Source of the DNA: UBA1189 sp045647345
GTDB lineage: Bacteria; Bacteroidota; Bacteroidia; Bacteroidales; Bacteroidaceae
Length of the DNA: 34,640 nucleotides
NCBI GenBank assembly: GCA_045647345.1
Contig: JAZRMG010000053.1
Location: 1-34,640, forward strand
Direction of reading: 5' to 3'
Position 1 is the stretch's first letter; each line of letters starts with the position of its first letter. The notes under the pieces were generated by a model. The model had not been told where the DNA came from, did not search any database, and saw nothing but the letters and a program-made list of their open reading frames with translations. A program made the position numbers and the translations under genes. This document shows, piece by piece, positions 22,732 through 31,500 of this stretch.

Positions 22732-23757
22732 ATGAAAGCATTAGTTAAGAAAGAGCCCATGAAGGGCATTTGGATGGAAGAGGTTCCTATGCCCGTAGTA
22801 GGCGTGAACGATGTGCTCATCAAGATTAAGAAGACTGCTATCTGCGGTACCGACTTGCACATCTACAAGTGGGACGAGTGGAGCCAGAAGACCATCAAGA
22901 CTCCCATGACCATCGGTCACGAGTATGTAGGTGTAGTAGCCGAGGTTGGTCCTGGTGTGCGCAACATCAAGGTGGGCGACCGCGTGACTGGTGAAGGACA
23001 CATCGCTTGCGGGCACTGCCGTAACTGCCGTCGCGGCTTGCAGCACATCTGCGAGAACAGCATCGGCGTAGGTGTAAACCGTGATGGTGCTTTTGCTGAG
23101 TACCTCTGCATCCCCAGCCAGAACGTGGTGAAGCTCGACGACCGTATCACCGATGATATGGCAGCTATCATGGACCCCTTCGGTAACGCTACTCATACCG
23201 CATTGTCATTCCCCTTGCTCGGTGAGGACGTGCTCATCACAGGTGCCGGTCTTATCGGTACTATGGCTACTGCCATCGCCAAGTTTGCCGGTGCCAAGAA
23301 CATCGTGGTAACTGACCTCAGCGACTATCGTCTCGACATCGCCAAGAAGATGGGTGCTACTTGCACTGTAAACGCTTCGAAGGGCGAGACCGTACAGGGT
23401 GCTATGGATCAACTCGGTATCCGTGGCTTCGATGTAGGTCTTGAAATGTCTGGTGCTCCCGTGGCTTTCCGCGAGATGGTAGCCAAGATGTACAACGGAT
23501 CAAAGATCGCACAGCTCGGTATCCTTCCTCCTACAACTACTGTTGACTGGAGCGAAATTATCTTCAAGGCGCTCACCATCAAGGGTATCTATGGCCGCGA
23601 GATGTGGGAGACATGGTACAAGATGGAGCAGATGCTCGTTTCTGGTCTCGACCTCACACCGGTAATCACTCACCATTTCCCCATAGCTGAGTTCCAGAAG
23701 GGCTTCGACGTAATGGAGTCTGGTCAGTGCGGTAAGGTTATCCTCGACTGGGAATAA
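22732..23757 (+). CDS. tdh: L-threonine 3-dehydrogenase
   Basis: This zinc enzyme oxidises L-threonine with NAD+ to 2-amino-3-ketobutyrate, which a ligase then splits to glycine and acetyl-CoA. The 341-aa length and the residue numbering equal those of E. coli Tdh: catalytic zinc at C38, H63 and E64 (ICGTDLH, IGHEYVG), structural zinc at C93, C96, C99 and C107 (ACGHCRNCRRGLQHIC). The NAD-binding loop is TGAGLIGTMA. The frame is open upstream to 22564, but that part runs through the tRNA and terminator; ATG 22732 fits the family start. Codon use is strongly biased, as for an abundant protein. It is a single-gene transcript. Confidence 0.96.
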   Translation: MKALVKKEPMKGIWMEEVPMPVVGVNDVLIKIKKTAICGTDLHIYKWDEWSQKTIKTPMTIGHEYVGVVAEVGPGVRNIKVGDRVTGEGHIACGHCRNCRRGLQHICENSIGVGVNRDGAFAEYLCIPSQNVVKLDDRITDDMAAIMDPFGNATHTALSFPLLGEDVLITGAGLIGTMATAIAKFAGAKNIVVTDLSDYRLDIAKKMGATCTVNASKGETVQGAMDQLGIRGFDVGLEMSGAPVAFREMVAKMYNGSKIAQLGILPPTTTVDWSEIIFKALTIKGIYGREMWETWYKMEQMLVSGLDLTPVITHHFPIAEFQKGFDVMESGQCGKVILDWE

Positions 23758-23789
23758 TATCAGACAAGGTATCTATAACCTATTTTTAG

Positions 23790-23822
23790 AGAGAAGGAGC
23801 GGATTCGCTCCTTCTCTTTTTA
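23790..23822 (+). terminator. Terminator of tdh
   Basis: AGAGAAGGAGCG (23790-23801), loop GATT, CGCTCCTTCTCT (23806-23817), then TTTTA. A perfect 12-bp stem. Confidence 0.92.
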
Positions 23823-23872
23823 TACGACCACCACAATATCAGGCTATAAGAGCGAAAATTAGGGCAGTTAAC

Positions 23873-23903
23873 TTGCATTTTCGTTTGCCTTACACTATCT
23901 TTG
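23873..23903 (+). promoter_or_regulatory. Promoter of the cobalamin-riboswitch operon
   Basis: TTG (23873-23875), 20 nt, TATCTTTG (23896-23903). Transcription would start just before the riboswitch. Confidence 0.65.
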
Positions 23904-23917
23904 CTCCGCGTTTTGTT

Positions 23918-24093
23918 CCGAAGCCCCCTCCAGGGATACCGGATGAAAAGGGAATCGGGTGAAAGTCCCGAACAGTCCCGCTGCTGTGAGCTCACCGAGA
24001 GTGCTGTCTATTCACTTTGCCACTGCCTTACGATGAAGGTGGGAAGGCGGACAGCCAGAGCAAGTCAGAAGACCTGCAAGACGCAGAGAGATG
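23918..24093 (+). promoter_or_regulatory. Cobalamin (B12) riboswitch
   Basis: The stretch shows the conserved parts of the adenosylcobalamin-type riboswitch in order. GGGAATCGGGTGAAAGTCCC near 23950-23969 is followed by GAACAGTCCCGCTGCTGTGA. A variable arm lies in the middle, then GCCAGAGCAAGTC and the B12 box AGTCAGAAGACCTGC (24063-24077). It precedes a TonB receptor, a substrate-binding lipoprotein and a permease, the classic target set. A small hairpin (24106-24122) follows, without a T run, so translational control of the first gene is more likely than termination. Confidence 0.95.
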
Positions 24094-24105
24094 ATACCCG
24101 CTATG

Positions 24106-24122
24106 CTCTTTCGAGGAAAGAG
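24106..24122 (+). promoter_or_regulatory. Hairpin between riboswitch and btuB (possible expression platform)
   Basis: CTCTTTC and GAAAGAG form a 7-bp stem with a GAG loop, 35 nt before the proposed GTG start. The purine-rich arm could act as or mask a ribosome-binding region. The role is inferred from position only. Confidence 0.4.
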
Positions 24123-24156
24123 AGCCTGGCAATTTAGTTATTCAACCGTTACCTAC

Positions 24157-26169
24157 GTGAATAAACTGCTATTCAAAGTCCTTATGGGCTTATTGGTTCT
24201 ATTGTCACAAGCACCATGCCATGCCATGGTGCAAGACACGCTGCAAGGCACCATCGACGAAGTGCACATCCAAGCCCGACGCCTCTCGCGCGAAGTTTCG
24301 AGCACAGCGCCTACCCAAACACTACAGCGCGAGACATTACGCACCTTGGCCATACAGAATGCCGCTGATGCCATGCGCCACTTTGCCGGCACCACGGTCA
24401 AGGATTATGGCGGCATAGGCGGTCTGAAAACCGTATCAATCCGTGGGCTCGGTGCCACACATACCGCCGTAAGCTACGATGGCATAGTGGTGGGCAATTG
24501 CCTGGCCGGCCAGATCGACCTCGGGCGCTTCTCCTCAAGCGGTCTGGGCAGCATATCTTTACACGTAGGCCAAAGCGACGACATGCTATCGACGGCTCGT
24601 GCCTTAGGGGCAGGTAGTCTGGTAGGCATGAGCAGCCCTACCCCCCAATGGGACGACAAGCAGTATCACGTAGAGGGCGGCATCACAAGCGGTTCGTTCG
24701 GTCTGTGCAATCCCTTCGTCGTATATTCACAGCAATTGAGCCAGCAGACGTGGACAAACGTCACATTCAATCTCTCCACCGCCCACGGCCGTTATCCTTT
24801 TACCCTGATCAACGGCACCAAAGCCACCACAGAGCAACGCAGCAACACCGACATCACCCAGCTATCAGGTGAATGGGACCTCCACCACGAGTTCACCGAT
24901 GGCAGCCATATCGATACGAAAGTCTACTATTACGACTCAGAGCGCGGCTTACCGGGTGCTGTCATCCTATACAACAGCAACAGCACAGAGCGCTTGGCCG
25001 ATCGCAGCCTTTTTGCCCAGGCGCGATACACCAAGCAATGGAACCCCCAGTGGCAGTTGCGCACCATAGCCAAATACACCTACGGATGGAACCGCTACAC
25101 CGACACGAATGTCAAATATACGGATGGCAAGCAGGTCGATGAAAATCTGCAGCACGAATACTATGCAGCAGCCACGCTGCTCTACCAGCCCACCATCGCA
25201 TGGAGCCTGTCATTGGCACAAGACGGCTTCGTCAACACCCTGAGCAGCAACCTCCCCTCATGTCCCTTCCCCGTGCGCTATACCTCGCTTACCGCACTGC
25301 AGGCACAATACCGGAGCAGTTGGCTTCGCCTGCGCGGCATACTGCTGGGTACGATTGCTCGCGAGACACAGACCGACGACAATGGATTCAGCATTCCGCA
25401 TTCAGCATTCAGCACTCAAGAGCTTTCCCCCACCCTGAGTGCTTCGGTGCGCCCCTTCGGCCATATTCCCCTGTTCTTGCGACTGATGTACAAGGAGACC
25501 TTCCGCATGCCCACCTTCAACGATCTCTACTACTTCCGTAGCGGCAACAAGAACCTGCGTCCCGAGCGTGCCCACGAGTACAATGCCGGCATTACCTGGC
25601 AAGCGCCATCGATGGGAAGCATAGAATCACTTACACTTACAGTTGACGGTTACTTCAACAACGTCACCGACAAGATAGTAGCCTTCCCCACCACCTACGT
25701 ATGGAAGATGGCCAACTATGGCCGCGTACACATCACGGGACTCGACGCCACACTGTCGGCCCAGTATCGCATATCCTCTCAGACAGCCTTAACTCTTGGT
25801 GCCAGCTATACCCTACAGCATGCCCTCGACATCACCGACCCCAAGGCACAAGGCTACCGCGTACAACTACCCTACACCCCCGTACACAGTGGCAGCGGGC
25901 GTCTGCTGCTCACCACCCCATGGGTCAACGTGGGCTACTCGGTGATAGCCGCAAGCGAGCGCTACAGCATGTCGGAGCAGATAGCGCGCTACCGCATAGC
26001 TCCCTATGCCGAGCATACGCTCACCCTCTCGCACACCTTCGCGCTGCGCACCACGAGTCTCACGGCACAGGCCGAAGGCATCAACCTCACCAACGCCCAA
26101 TATGAGGTCATCCAATACTACCCCATGCCAGGCCGTCAGTTCAGACTATCGCTCATCCTCAAACTATAA
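24157..26169 (+). CDS. TonB-dependent cobalamin receptor (BtuB-like)
   Basis: An outer membrane receptor under direct control of the B12 riboswitch. From the GTG at 24157 the protein (670 aa) starts with a good signal peptide (NKLLFKVLMGLLVLLSQAPC, cleavage near CHA-MVQD). The longer frame from ATG 24091 would put 22 polar residues in front and begins in the riboswitch. A TonB-box-like DEVHIQARR segment is followed by the plug (about 40-160: LRTLAIQNAADAMRHFAGTT, GLKTVSIRGLGATHTAVSYD, GIVVGN). The 22-strand-type barrel ends in MPGRQFRLSLILKL, with the FRLSLILKL-like last strand. Residues about 410-421 (FSIPHSAFSTQE) are encoded by an ATTCAGC repeat. Cobalamin or a related corrinoid is the likely ligand. 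Confidence 0.9.
   Translation: MNKLLFKVLMGLLVLLSQAPCHAMVQDTLQGTIDEVHIQARRLSREVSSTAPTQTLQRETLRTLAIQNAADAMRHFAGTTVKDYGGIGGLKTVSIRGLGATHTAVSYDGIVVGNCLAGQIDLGRFSSSGLGSISLHVGQSDDMLSTARALGAGSLVGMSSPTPQWDDKQYHVEGGITSGSFGLCNPFVVYSQQLSQQTWTNVTFNLSTAHGRYPFTLINGTKATTEQRSNTDITQLSGEWDLHHEFTDGSHIDTKVYYYDSERGLPGAVILYNSNSTERLADRSLFAQARYTKQWNPQWQLRTIAKYTYGWNRYTDTNVKYTDGKQVDENLQHEYYAAATLLYQPTIAWSLSLAQDGFVNTLSSNLPSCPFPVRYTSLTALQAQYRSSWLRLRGILLGTIARETQTDDNGFSIPHSAFSTQELSPTLSASVRPFGHIPLFLRLMYKETFRMPTFNDLYYFRSGNKNLRPERAHEYNAGITWQAPSMGSIESLTLTVDGYFNNVTDKIVAFPTTYVWKMANYGRVHITGLDATLSAQYRISSQTALTLGASYTLQHALDITDPKAQGYRVQLPYTPVHSGSGRLLLTTPWVNVGYSVIAASERYSMSEQIARYRIAPYAEHTLTLSHTFALRTTSLTAQAEGINLTNAQYEVIQYYPMPGRQFRLSLILKL
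25386..25418. repeat. ATTCAGC-type tandem repeat inside btuB
   Basis: ATTCAGCATTCCGCATTCAG followed by CATTCAGCA is a run of four 7- to 8-bp units. It keeps the receptor frame open and adds about 11 residues to a barrel loop. Confidence 0.7.
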
Positions 26170-26172
26170 CAC

Positions 26173-27297
26173 ATGATGAAACGCCTCTTTTACCATATCA
26201 TAGCAATCGCTACCGCGACATGCACATTCACCGCATGCCACGGAGGCCAGCCACGCACGGCCATGCCAGCAGGCGACACCTTGGTTCTGCGCCATGCCCA
26301 GTACCTCACCCTCATCGAGCACGCCGACTACACCGAAGCGCAGATACACAGTCCTTGGAACAAGGGCAAGCTGTTGCAGACGGTAAAGGTCCCCCTAAAT
26401 TCCTCCCAAAGGGGAACTTCAGGCTCCGCGATGCCAGCAAGCTCCCTCTTCTTCACCACCACCCACAGCAATCTCATCGAAGAGTTGGGCTGCATCGATG
26501 CCATCGCCGGCATCTGCGAGACGGAGTATGTGAGCAACCCACGTCTACGCCAGGCCATTGCCGAAGGCAAGATAAAGGACATGGGTAGCGCCATGATCCC
26601 CGACCGCGAACGCATCGTAAGCCTTGCTCCCGACATCATCTTCGTTTCGCCCTATGAACACGCCTCCACCTACGGCAGCCTTGAGGCATTGGGCATCCCC
26701 ATCATCCAGTGTGCCGACTACATGGAGACCTCAGCATTGGGACGTGCGGAGTGGATACGCTTCTACGGCCGACTGTTCGGCAAGGGCCGTAAGGCCGACT
26801 CGCTCTTCTTCGCCATCGAGTCCGAGTACACCGCCCTGCAAGCACTCACCGAGAGTCTTCCCGCCACCTCCCGCCGCACCGTACTTTTCGACACACAGGG
26901 CGGTTCGGCATGGTATGTGCCTGGAGGCCGCAGCACCATGGCACAGCTCGTTGCCGATGCCGGCGGACACTACATCTTCAGCGACAACACCAAGAGCGGC
27001 TCCGTACCCCTCTCCTTTGAGAGCGTGCTCAGCCGTGGCGAGAATGCCGACATCTGGCTCATACGTTACAACAACAGCCACGCACGCATGACCCTGCCCG
27101 ATCTCGGCAAGATATACCAACCCTATACGCTCTTCAAGGCCTACCGCCAGGGCAATGTCTATGGCTGCAACTCCGCCGAGCTTATCTTCTACGAAGAGAC
27201 CCCCTTCCATCCCGAGCGCCTCTTGCGTGACTATATCGGTATATTGCATCCCGAGCTGCTTCCCGGCGATACCTTGCGTTATTTCCATAAATTGTAA
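26173..27297 (+). CDS. Cobalamin ABC transporter substrate-binding lipoprotein (BtuF-like)
   Basis: A 374-aa periplasmic binding protein of the BtuF/FhuD helical-backbone family. The signal peptide ends in a lipobox-like TFTAC (Cys22), so it is membrane anchored. The N-lobe has HSNLIEELGCIDAIAGICET, VSNPRLRQAIAEGKIKDMGS and ERIVSLAPDIIFVSPYE. The C-lobe has TVLFDTQGGSAWYVPGGRST, MAQLVADAGGHYIFSDN and SFESVLSRGENADIWLIRYN. The gene begins 3 nt after the btuB stop. Residues about 73-85 (PLNSSQRGTSGSA) are encoded by a GC-rich repeat and look inserted. The ligand is inferred from the riboswitch and gene order. Confidence 0.88.
   Translation: MMKRLFYHIIAIATATCTFTACHGGQPRTAMPAGDTLVLRHAQYLTLIEHADYTEAQIHSPWNKGKLLQTVKVPLNSSQRGTSGSAMPASSLFFTTTHSNLIEELGCIDAIAGICETEYVSNPRLRQAIAEGKIKDMGSAMIPDRERIVSLAPDIIFVSPYEHASTYGSLEALGIPIIQCADYMETSALGRAEWIRFYGRLFGKGRKADSLFFAIESEYTALQALTESLPATSRRTVLFDTQGGSAWYVPGGRSTMAQLVADAGGHYIFSDNTKSGSVPLSFESVLSRGENADIWLIRYNNSHARMTLPDLGKIYQPYTLFKAYRQGNVYGCNSAELIFYEETPFHPERLLRDYIGILHPELLPGDTLRYFHKL
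26390..26425. repeat. Short GC-rich repeat inside btuF
   Basis: TCCCCCTAAATTCCTCCCAA and AGGGGAACTTC resemble the CCCCTAA...CCTCCCAAGG pattern of the element at 4461-4582, here as a small piece. The btuF frame stays open. Confidence 0.55.
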
Positions 27298-27318
27298 AGA
27301 TTGGAGAAGAAAAATGAA

Positions 27319-27364
27319 GATAAAGGAGATAAAGGGAGATAAGGGAGATAAAGGGAGATAAAGG
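27319..27364. repeat. Tandem GGGAGATAA-type repeat between btuF and btuC
   Basis: Five units of GGAGATAA or GGGAGATAAA with 9- to 10-bp spacing fill most of the 113-bp gap between the two genes. It lies in the operon leader of btuC. Confidence 0.7.
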
Positions 27365-27410
27365 CCAATAGTATAAAAACCTCCCCTTCAAAAACTAAAA
27401 AAAGAGACAC

Positions 27411-28523
27411 ATGAAGCGTACTGGCAAGAATTTTCAATTTTCAGAGTCGCAATTAAGCGAGCGCAAAGATTGCTTGCAAGCTCTGCCGAGCGACGTGACT
27501 TCAACGAAGTTAATTGTCAATTTTCAATTCGCATTAATCCTTGGCATCACAGTGCTTTTCCTTGCCAACCTCCTCTGCGGTTCTGTCAAGATTCCCGTCA
27601 GCGAAGTGTTCACCATCCTGCTCGGCGGTGAGGGCACCCAGCCCTCATGGAGCTATATTCTCTGGGAGTCGCGCCTTCCCCAGGCGCTCACCGCTCTGCT
27701 CACGGGTGCCGCCTTGTCGGCATCGGGACTGATGCTTCAAACAGCCTTTGACAACCCATTGGCAGGTCCCGACATCCTTGGCATCAACGCCGGTGCCGGG
27801 CTTGGAGCCGCCATCGTGCTCCTTCTCTTCGGCGGCATCGTTCCTGCGGGCAACCTCCTCTTCAGCGGTTCACTCGCATTGGTCGCAGCAGCCTTCGTGG
27901 GTGCCCTTGCCGTCACCCTACTCATCCTCCTCTTCGCGTCGCGTCTGCGCAGCCACTCCCTGCTGCTCATCATCGGCATGATGGTAAGCTATGTCGTGTC
28001 GTCGGCCGTGTCGCTGCTCAACTTCTTCTCCACAGCCGAGGGCGTACAGTCCTACATGATGTGGGGCATGGGCAATTTCGGTGGTGTATCGCGCAGCCAG
28101 CTACCCCTGTTCGGAATCCTCATACTCATTGGGCTGGCCATTGCCATCGGTCTCGTCAAGCCCCTCAACGCCCTGCTTCTCGGCGACCGCTATGCCCGCA
28201 ATCTCGGCATCAACATACGGCGCACACGCCTTCTGCTTCTGCTCTCCACCGGTCTGCTCGTAGCTGTCACCACCGCCTATTGCGGCCCCATCAACTTCAT
28301 TGGCCTTGCCGTTCCCCATATAGCACGGCTCCTGCTCGGCACAGGCAACCACCGCATCCTCATGCCCGCCACACTACTCACAGGCAGCCTCATCGCCCTG
28401 CTGTGCAACTTCATCAGCACCCTCCCTGGCGACAGTGGTCTCCTGCCCCTCAACGCCATCACACCCATCATAGGTGCTCCGGTCATCATCTATGTCATTA
28501 TGAGTCGCCGCAAGAGCCTTTAA
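27411..28523 (+). CDS. Cobalamin ABC transporter permease (FecCD/BtuC family) with repeat-encoded N-terminal tail
   Basis: A 370-aa inner membrane permease of the FecCD family. Family motifs are LWESRLPQALTALLTGAALS, ASGLMLQTAFDNPLAGPDIL, GINAGAGLGAA, YMMWGMGNFGGVSRSQL, the LGDRYARNLGI loop that contacts the ATPase, and GPINFIGLAVPHIARLLLG. About ten membrane helices are visible. Residues about 7-40 come from a 100-bp repeat (27429-27530) and form a polar tail before the first helix (FALILGITVLFLANLL). No other good start codon is seen, so the tail is probably translated. It is the last gene of the riboswitch operon; the ATPase gene is absent. It is convergent with the PPDK-like gene, 28 nt away. 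Confidence 0.88.
   Translation: MKRTGKNFQFSESQLSERKDCLQALPSDVTSTKLIVNFQFALILGITVLFLANLLCGSVKIPVSEVFTILLGGEGTQPSWSYILWESRLPQALTALLTGAALSASGLMLQTAFDNPLAGPDILGINAGAGLGAAIVLLLFGGIVPAGNLLFSGSLALVAAAFVGALAVTLLILLFASRLRSHSLLLIIGMMVSYVVSSAVSLLNFFSTAEGVQSYMMWGMGNFGGVSRSQLPLFGILILIGLAIAIGLVKPLNALLLGDRYARNLGINIRRTRLLLLLSTGLLVAVTTAYCGPINFIGLAVPHIARLLLGTGNHRILMPATLLTGSLIALLCNFISTLPGDSGLLPLNAITPIIGAPVIIYVIMSRRKSL
27429..27530. repeat. Repeat element encoding the N-terminal tail of the BtuC-like permease
   Basis: It starts with AATTTTCAATTTTC and ends with AATTGTCAATTTTCAATT. Between them is GCGAGCGCAAAGATTGCTTG with CTCTGCCGAGCG. The CAATTxTCAATT chain is the same type as the one inside the PPDK-like gene (29144-29222). 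Confidence 0.75.
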
Positions 28524-28551
28524 GCCCCTCAGGAAATCAGTATTACTTTTA

Positions 28552-31500
28552 TTACTTTTCCACCACGCCTATGCCATGCAGCCCATCCATCTTGATGGTC
28601 AGGGGCGTATCGCTATGCACATGACGTATCAGACCGCTCTCCCACGCAGCAGGCTGCGCATCGAGCCACGAGCGGTCAAACACCTCCCGTGTGGTGCCGC
28701 CATCGACAGTCAGGTAGCCCACGCCAAACGAGGTCAGGTTCTGGAAGAAGTGAGTACCCTGCGAAGGTTCTATGTGGCGTCCGTCACTGCTGACTTCGGC
28801 GATAAGACGCACGGCCGAGATGTCGGCCCACTCTACAGGCACTCCCAAGGCTTCGTCGGAGCTTCCCCAGCGCCCTTCACCGGCAAGGATATACCCTTCA
28901 CCCTCGTCAGCAAAGAGACGGTTGAGGCGGCGTATCTCATCAGCGATAGCACGATTGTTGGCCATAGAGAAGGCCCCCTCCTTGAGGTATATGATATCGT
29001 ATACATCAGTGATGACCCCATTGCCCAATGAGCGGGTCGAATAGAGCAGACGCTGTGCCTCGGGTATAGCCGTAAGGTCCTCGTCGATACACTCCCTTGC
29101 GCTCACGATAGGACGTATCTGCAGGGGGTAGAAGACACCTTTTAATGGAGAATTGAGAATTGACAATTGAGAATTTCCTCCGTCTGTTGACTGTTGACTG
29201 TTGACTGTTGACTGCTGTCCAAAGCGGACGGCAAACTCCACCTCCACGGGACGTCGCATCTCGTTGGCACCATACTGCAGCACGAGCTGCACGATCTTGG
29301 CCAGAGGGAAGGCCTCGTAGCGAAGCACACCTGCAAAAGTCACGAGCTTGCGTCCACGCATGTGAGGCGTATCGTAGATCATGTCATCGTCGCGCACATA
29401 GGTCGAGGCTATCCAGTCGAGCGTCCCGTCAGCCTCGGCCTCTCGCACCGAGAGGCGCATCAGGTCGAAGGTCTCGTCGCGCGACACGGGTTTGTCGGCC
29501 GCCGCAAGGTCCAAGGCGAGGAAGGTGCTTTGCGTCTCCTTCAGGGCCAGCTGCGGTTCACTTGTCTGTATCACATGAGCGGGATGAGCGGGCGACACGC
29601 GCAGCGACTTGCCACCGTCGACGATATGCTTGCCCAGTCCGAGAGCGAGGTTCACCACGCCCTCGTCGGCGGTCTCCTCGCCCACAGGGTAGAAGTTGAT
29701 TGACCGTGCCACACCCGAGCAGTGGGGATAGAAGCGCATGCCATGCCTGTCGCCCACCACCTCCTGCAGGATGATGGCCATCTTCTCCTGGTCGATGACA
29801 TTGCTCGTAGCACTCATGTAGGCTTTCGACCCGCTATAGTATACCGAAGCGTATACCCCCTTGATGGCATCGGCGATATGCCGCGCCATAGCCTCACTGT
29901 CGGCACGGTCAGGTATCATATAGGTAGCATACACACCGGCATAGGGCTGGTAGTGCGAGTCCTCGAGCAAGGAGGAAGAGCGCACCGCCACGGGTCCCGT
30001 CACCACCTCGCAGAAGGTCTGGATGTCGCCCAGCAACTCCTCGGGAAGACGTGAGGCCAGGAAAGCCTGCAGTATGGTTTCGTCAGGAGCGTCGGATAGT
30101 GCCACGGGGTATAGGTTGTTGTCGTCCATGAAGCGGTCGAAGATGTCGGTACACAGCACCAGAGTCTTGGGTATGCGTATCTCCACGTCGGGTATCGACT
30201 CAAACACCGCATGTTTCTTCAGTATATGGTCCACGAAGGCGATGCCACGTCCCTTGCCTCCGAGCGATCCTTCGCCGATGCGGGCAAAGTGCGAGAAGCG
30301 GTCGAAGCGTCCGCGCAGATATTCAGCCACCACGCCACGGTTCTTCATCTTGCGGTAGCGCACGATAGCATCGAAGATGAGTTGTCGGTGCTCAGGCACA
30401 TCCTCAAATTCATTCTGCGTCACGTGCTTGAGAAATTCCGCCAGGGGAAACATGGCACGCGAGCAGAGCCAGCGCGATATATGGTTGTGTGCCGTATGAT
30501 ACACGAAAGAGTCCTCAGGGATAGTGAAGATATTGTCCTGCAGCTCCTTGAGGTTGTGCACGCGCACCACCTCGGCACCCGTCTCCGGGTTGCGGAACAC
30601 CAGGTCACCGAATCCGAAGTGCTGCTCTATGCGGTCGCGCAGGTCGATGTTCATCTTCTTCGAGTTCTTGTCCACGAATCCCGCGCCCACCTCCGTGGCC
30701 CACAGGCGGTTGTCGCTCTCGCTCGACTCCATGATGAGCGGTAAGAACTCGTCGCACGAGCGTATCCTTCTGAGCAGCTGCACACCCGCATCGCCCACCT
30801 TGCGTCCCCCTTCCGTCATCGGGAATCGCACGTCAGAGATCACGCCCAGCGTATTGTTACGGTAGGTATCGTAGAGTCGCCACGCCTCCTCATAGTTACG
30901 CGCCAGCACAATCTTGGGTCGGCCACGCATGCGCAGCGTAGCCTGGTGTGCGTTGAGCGCCTCAGTAGCAAAGGCACGGCTCTGCTCCAACACATATTTA
31001 TAGAGGTTAGGCAATACCGAGGAGTAGAATCGTATAGAGTCCTCCACGAGGAGTATCATCTGCACCCCACCCTCTCGTATGTCGTGGTCGAGGTTCATCT
31101 TGTCCTCCATGAGTTTGATGATCGAGAGCAGCAGCTCGGTGTTGCCCAGCCAGCAGAACACATATTCGAAGAGGCTCAGGTCTTGCCGTTCCATGTAGCG
31201 TGTGATGCCGTGCGAGAAGGGTGTGAGCACCACGATGGGCGTGTCGGGGAAGCGTTCCTTGATGCCACGTCCTATGTCGAAGGCGTCAGAGTTGTCCGTT
31301 CCCGGCATACATATCACGAGGTCGAAGCGCATCTGTTGCAGCGCCTTCGTAGCCTCTTCGGGTGTGCTCACCTGCGTGAAGCGTGGCGGGTATCGCAGTC
31401 CCAGTCGGGTATACTCCTCGAAGAGCTTCTCATCGATGCGTCCGTCATCTTCGAGCATGAAGGCGTCATAGGGGTTAGCCACGAGCAGCACGTTGAACAC

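Noticed and set aside
27319..27364. Possible G-quadruplex in the GGGAGATAA repeat
   Set aside because: There are only three GGG runs, with 5- to 7-nt loops; at best a weak two-layer structure.
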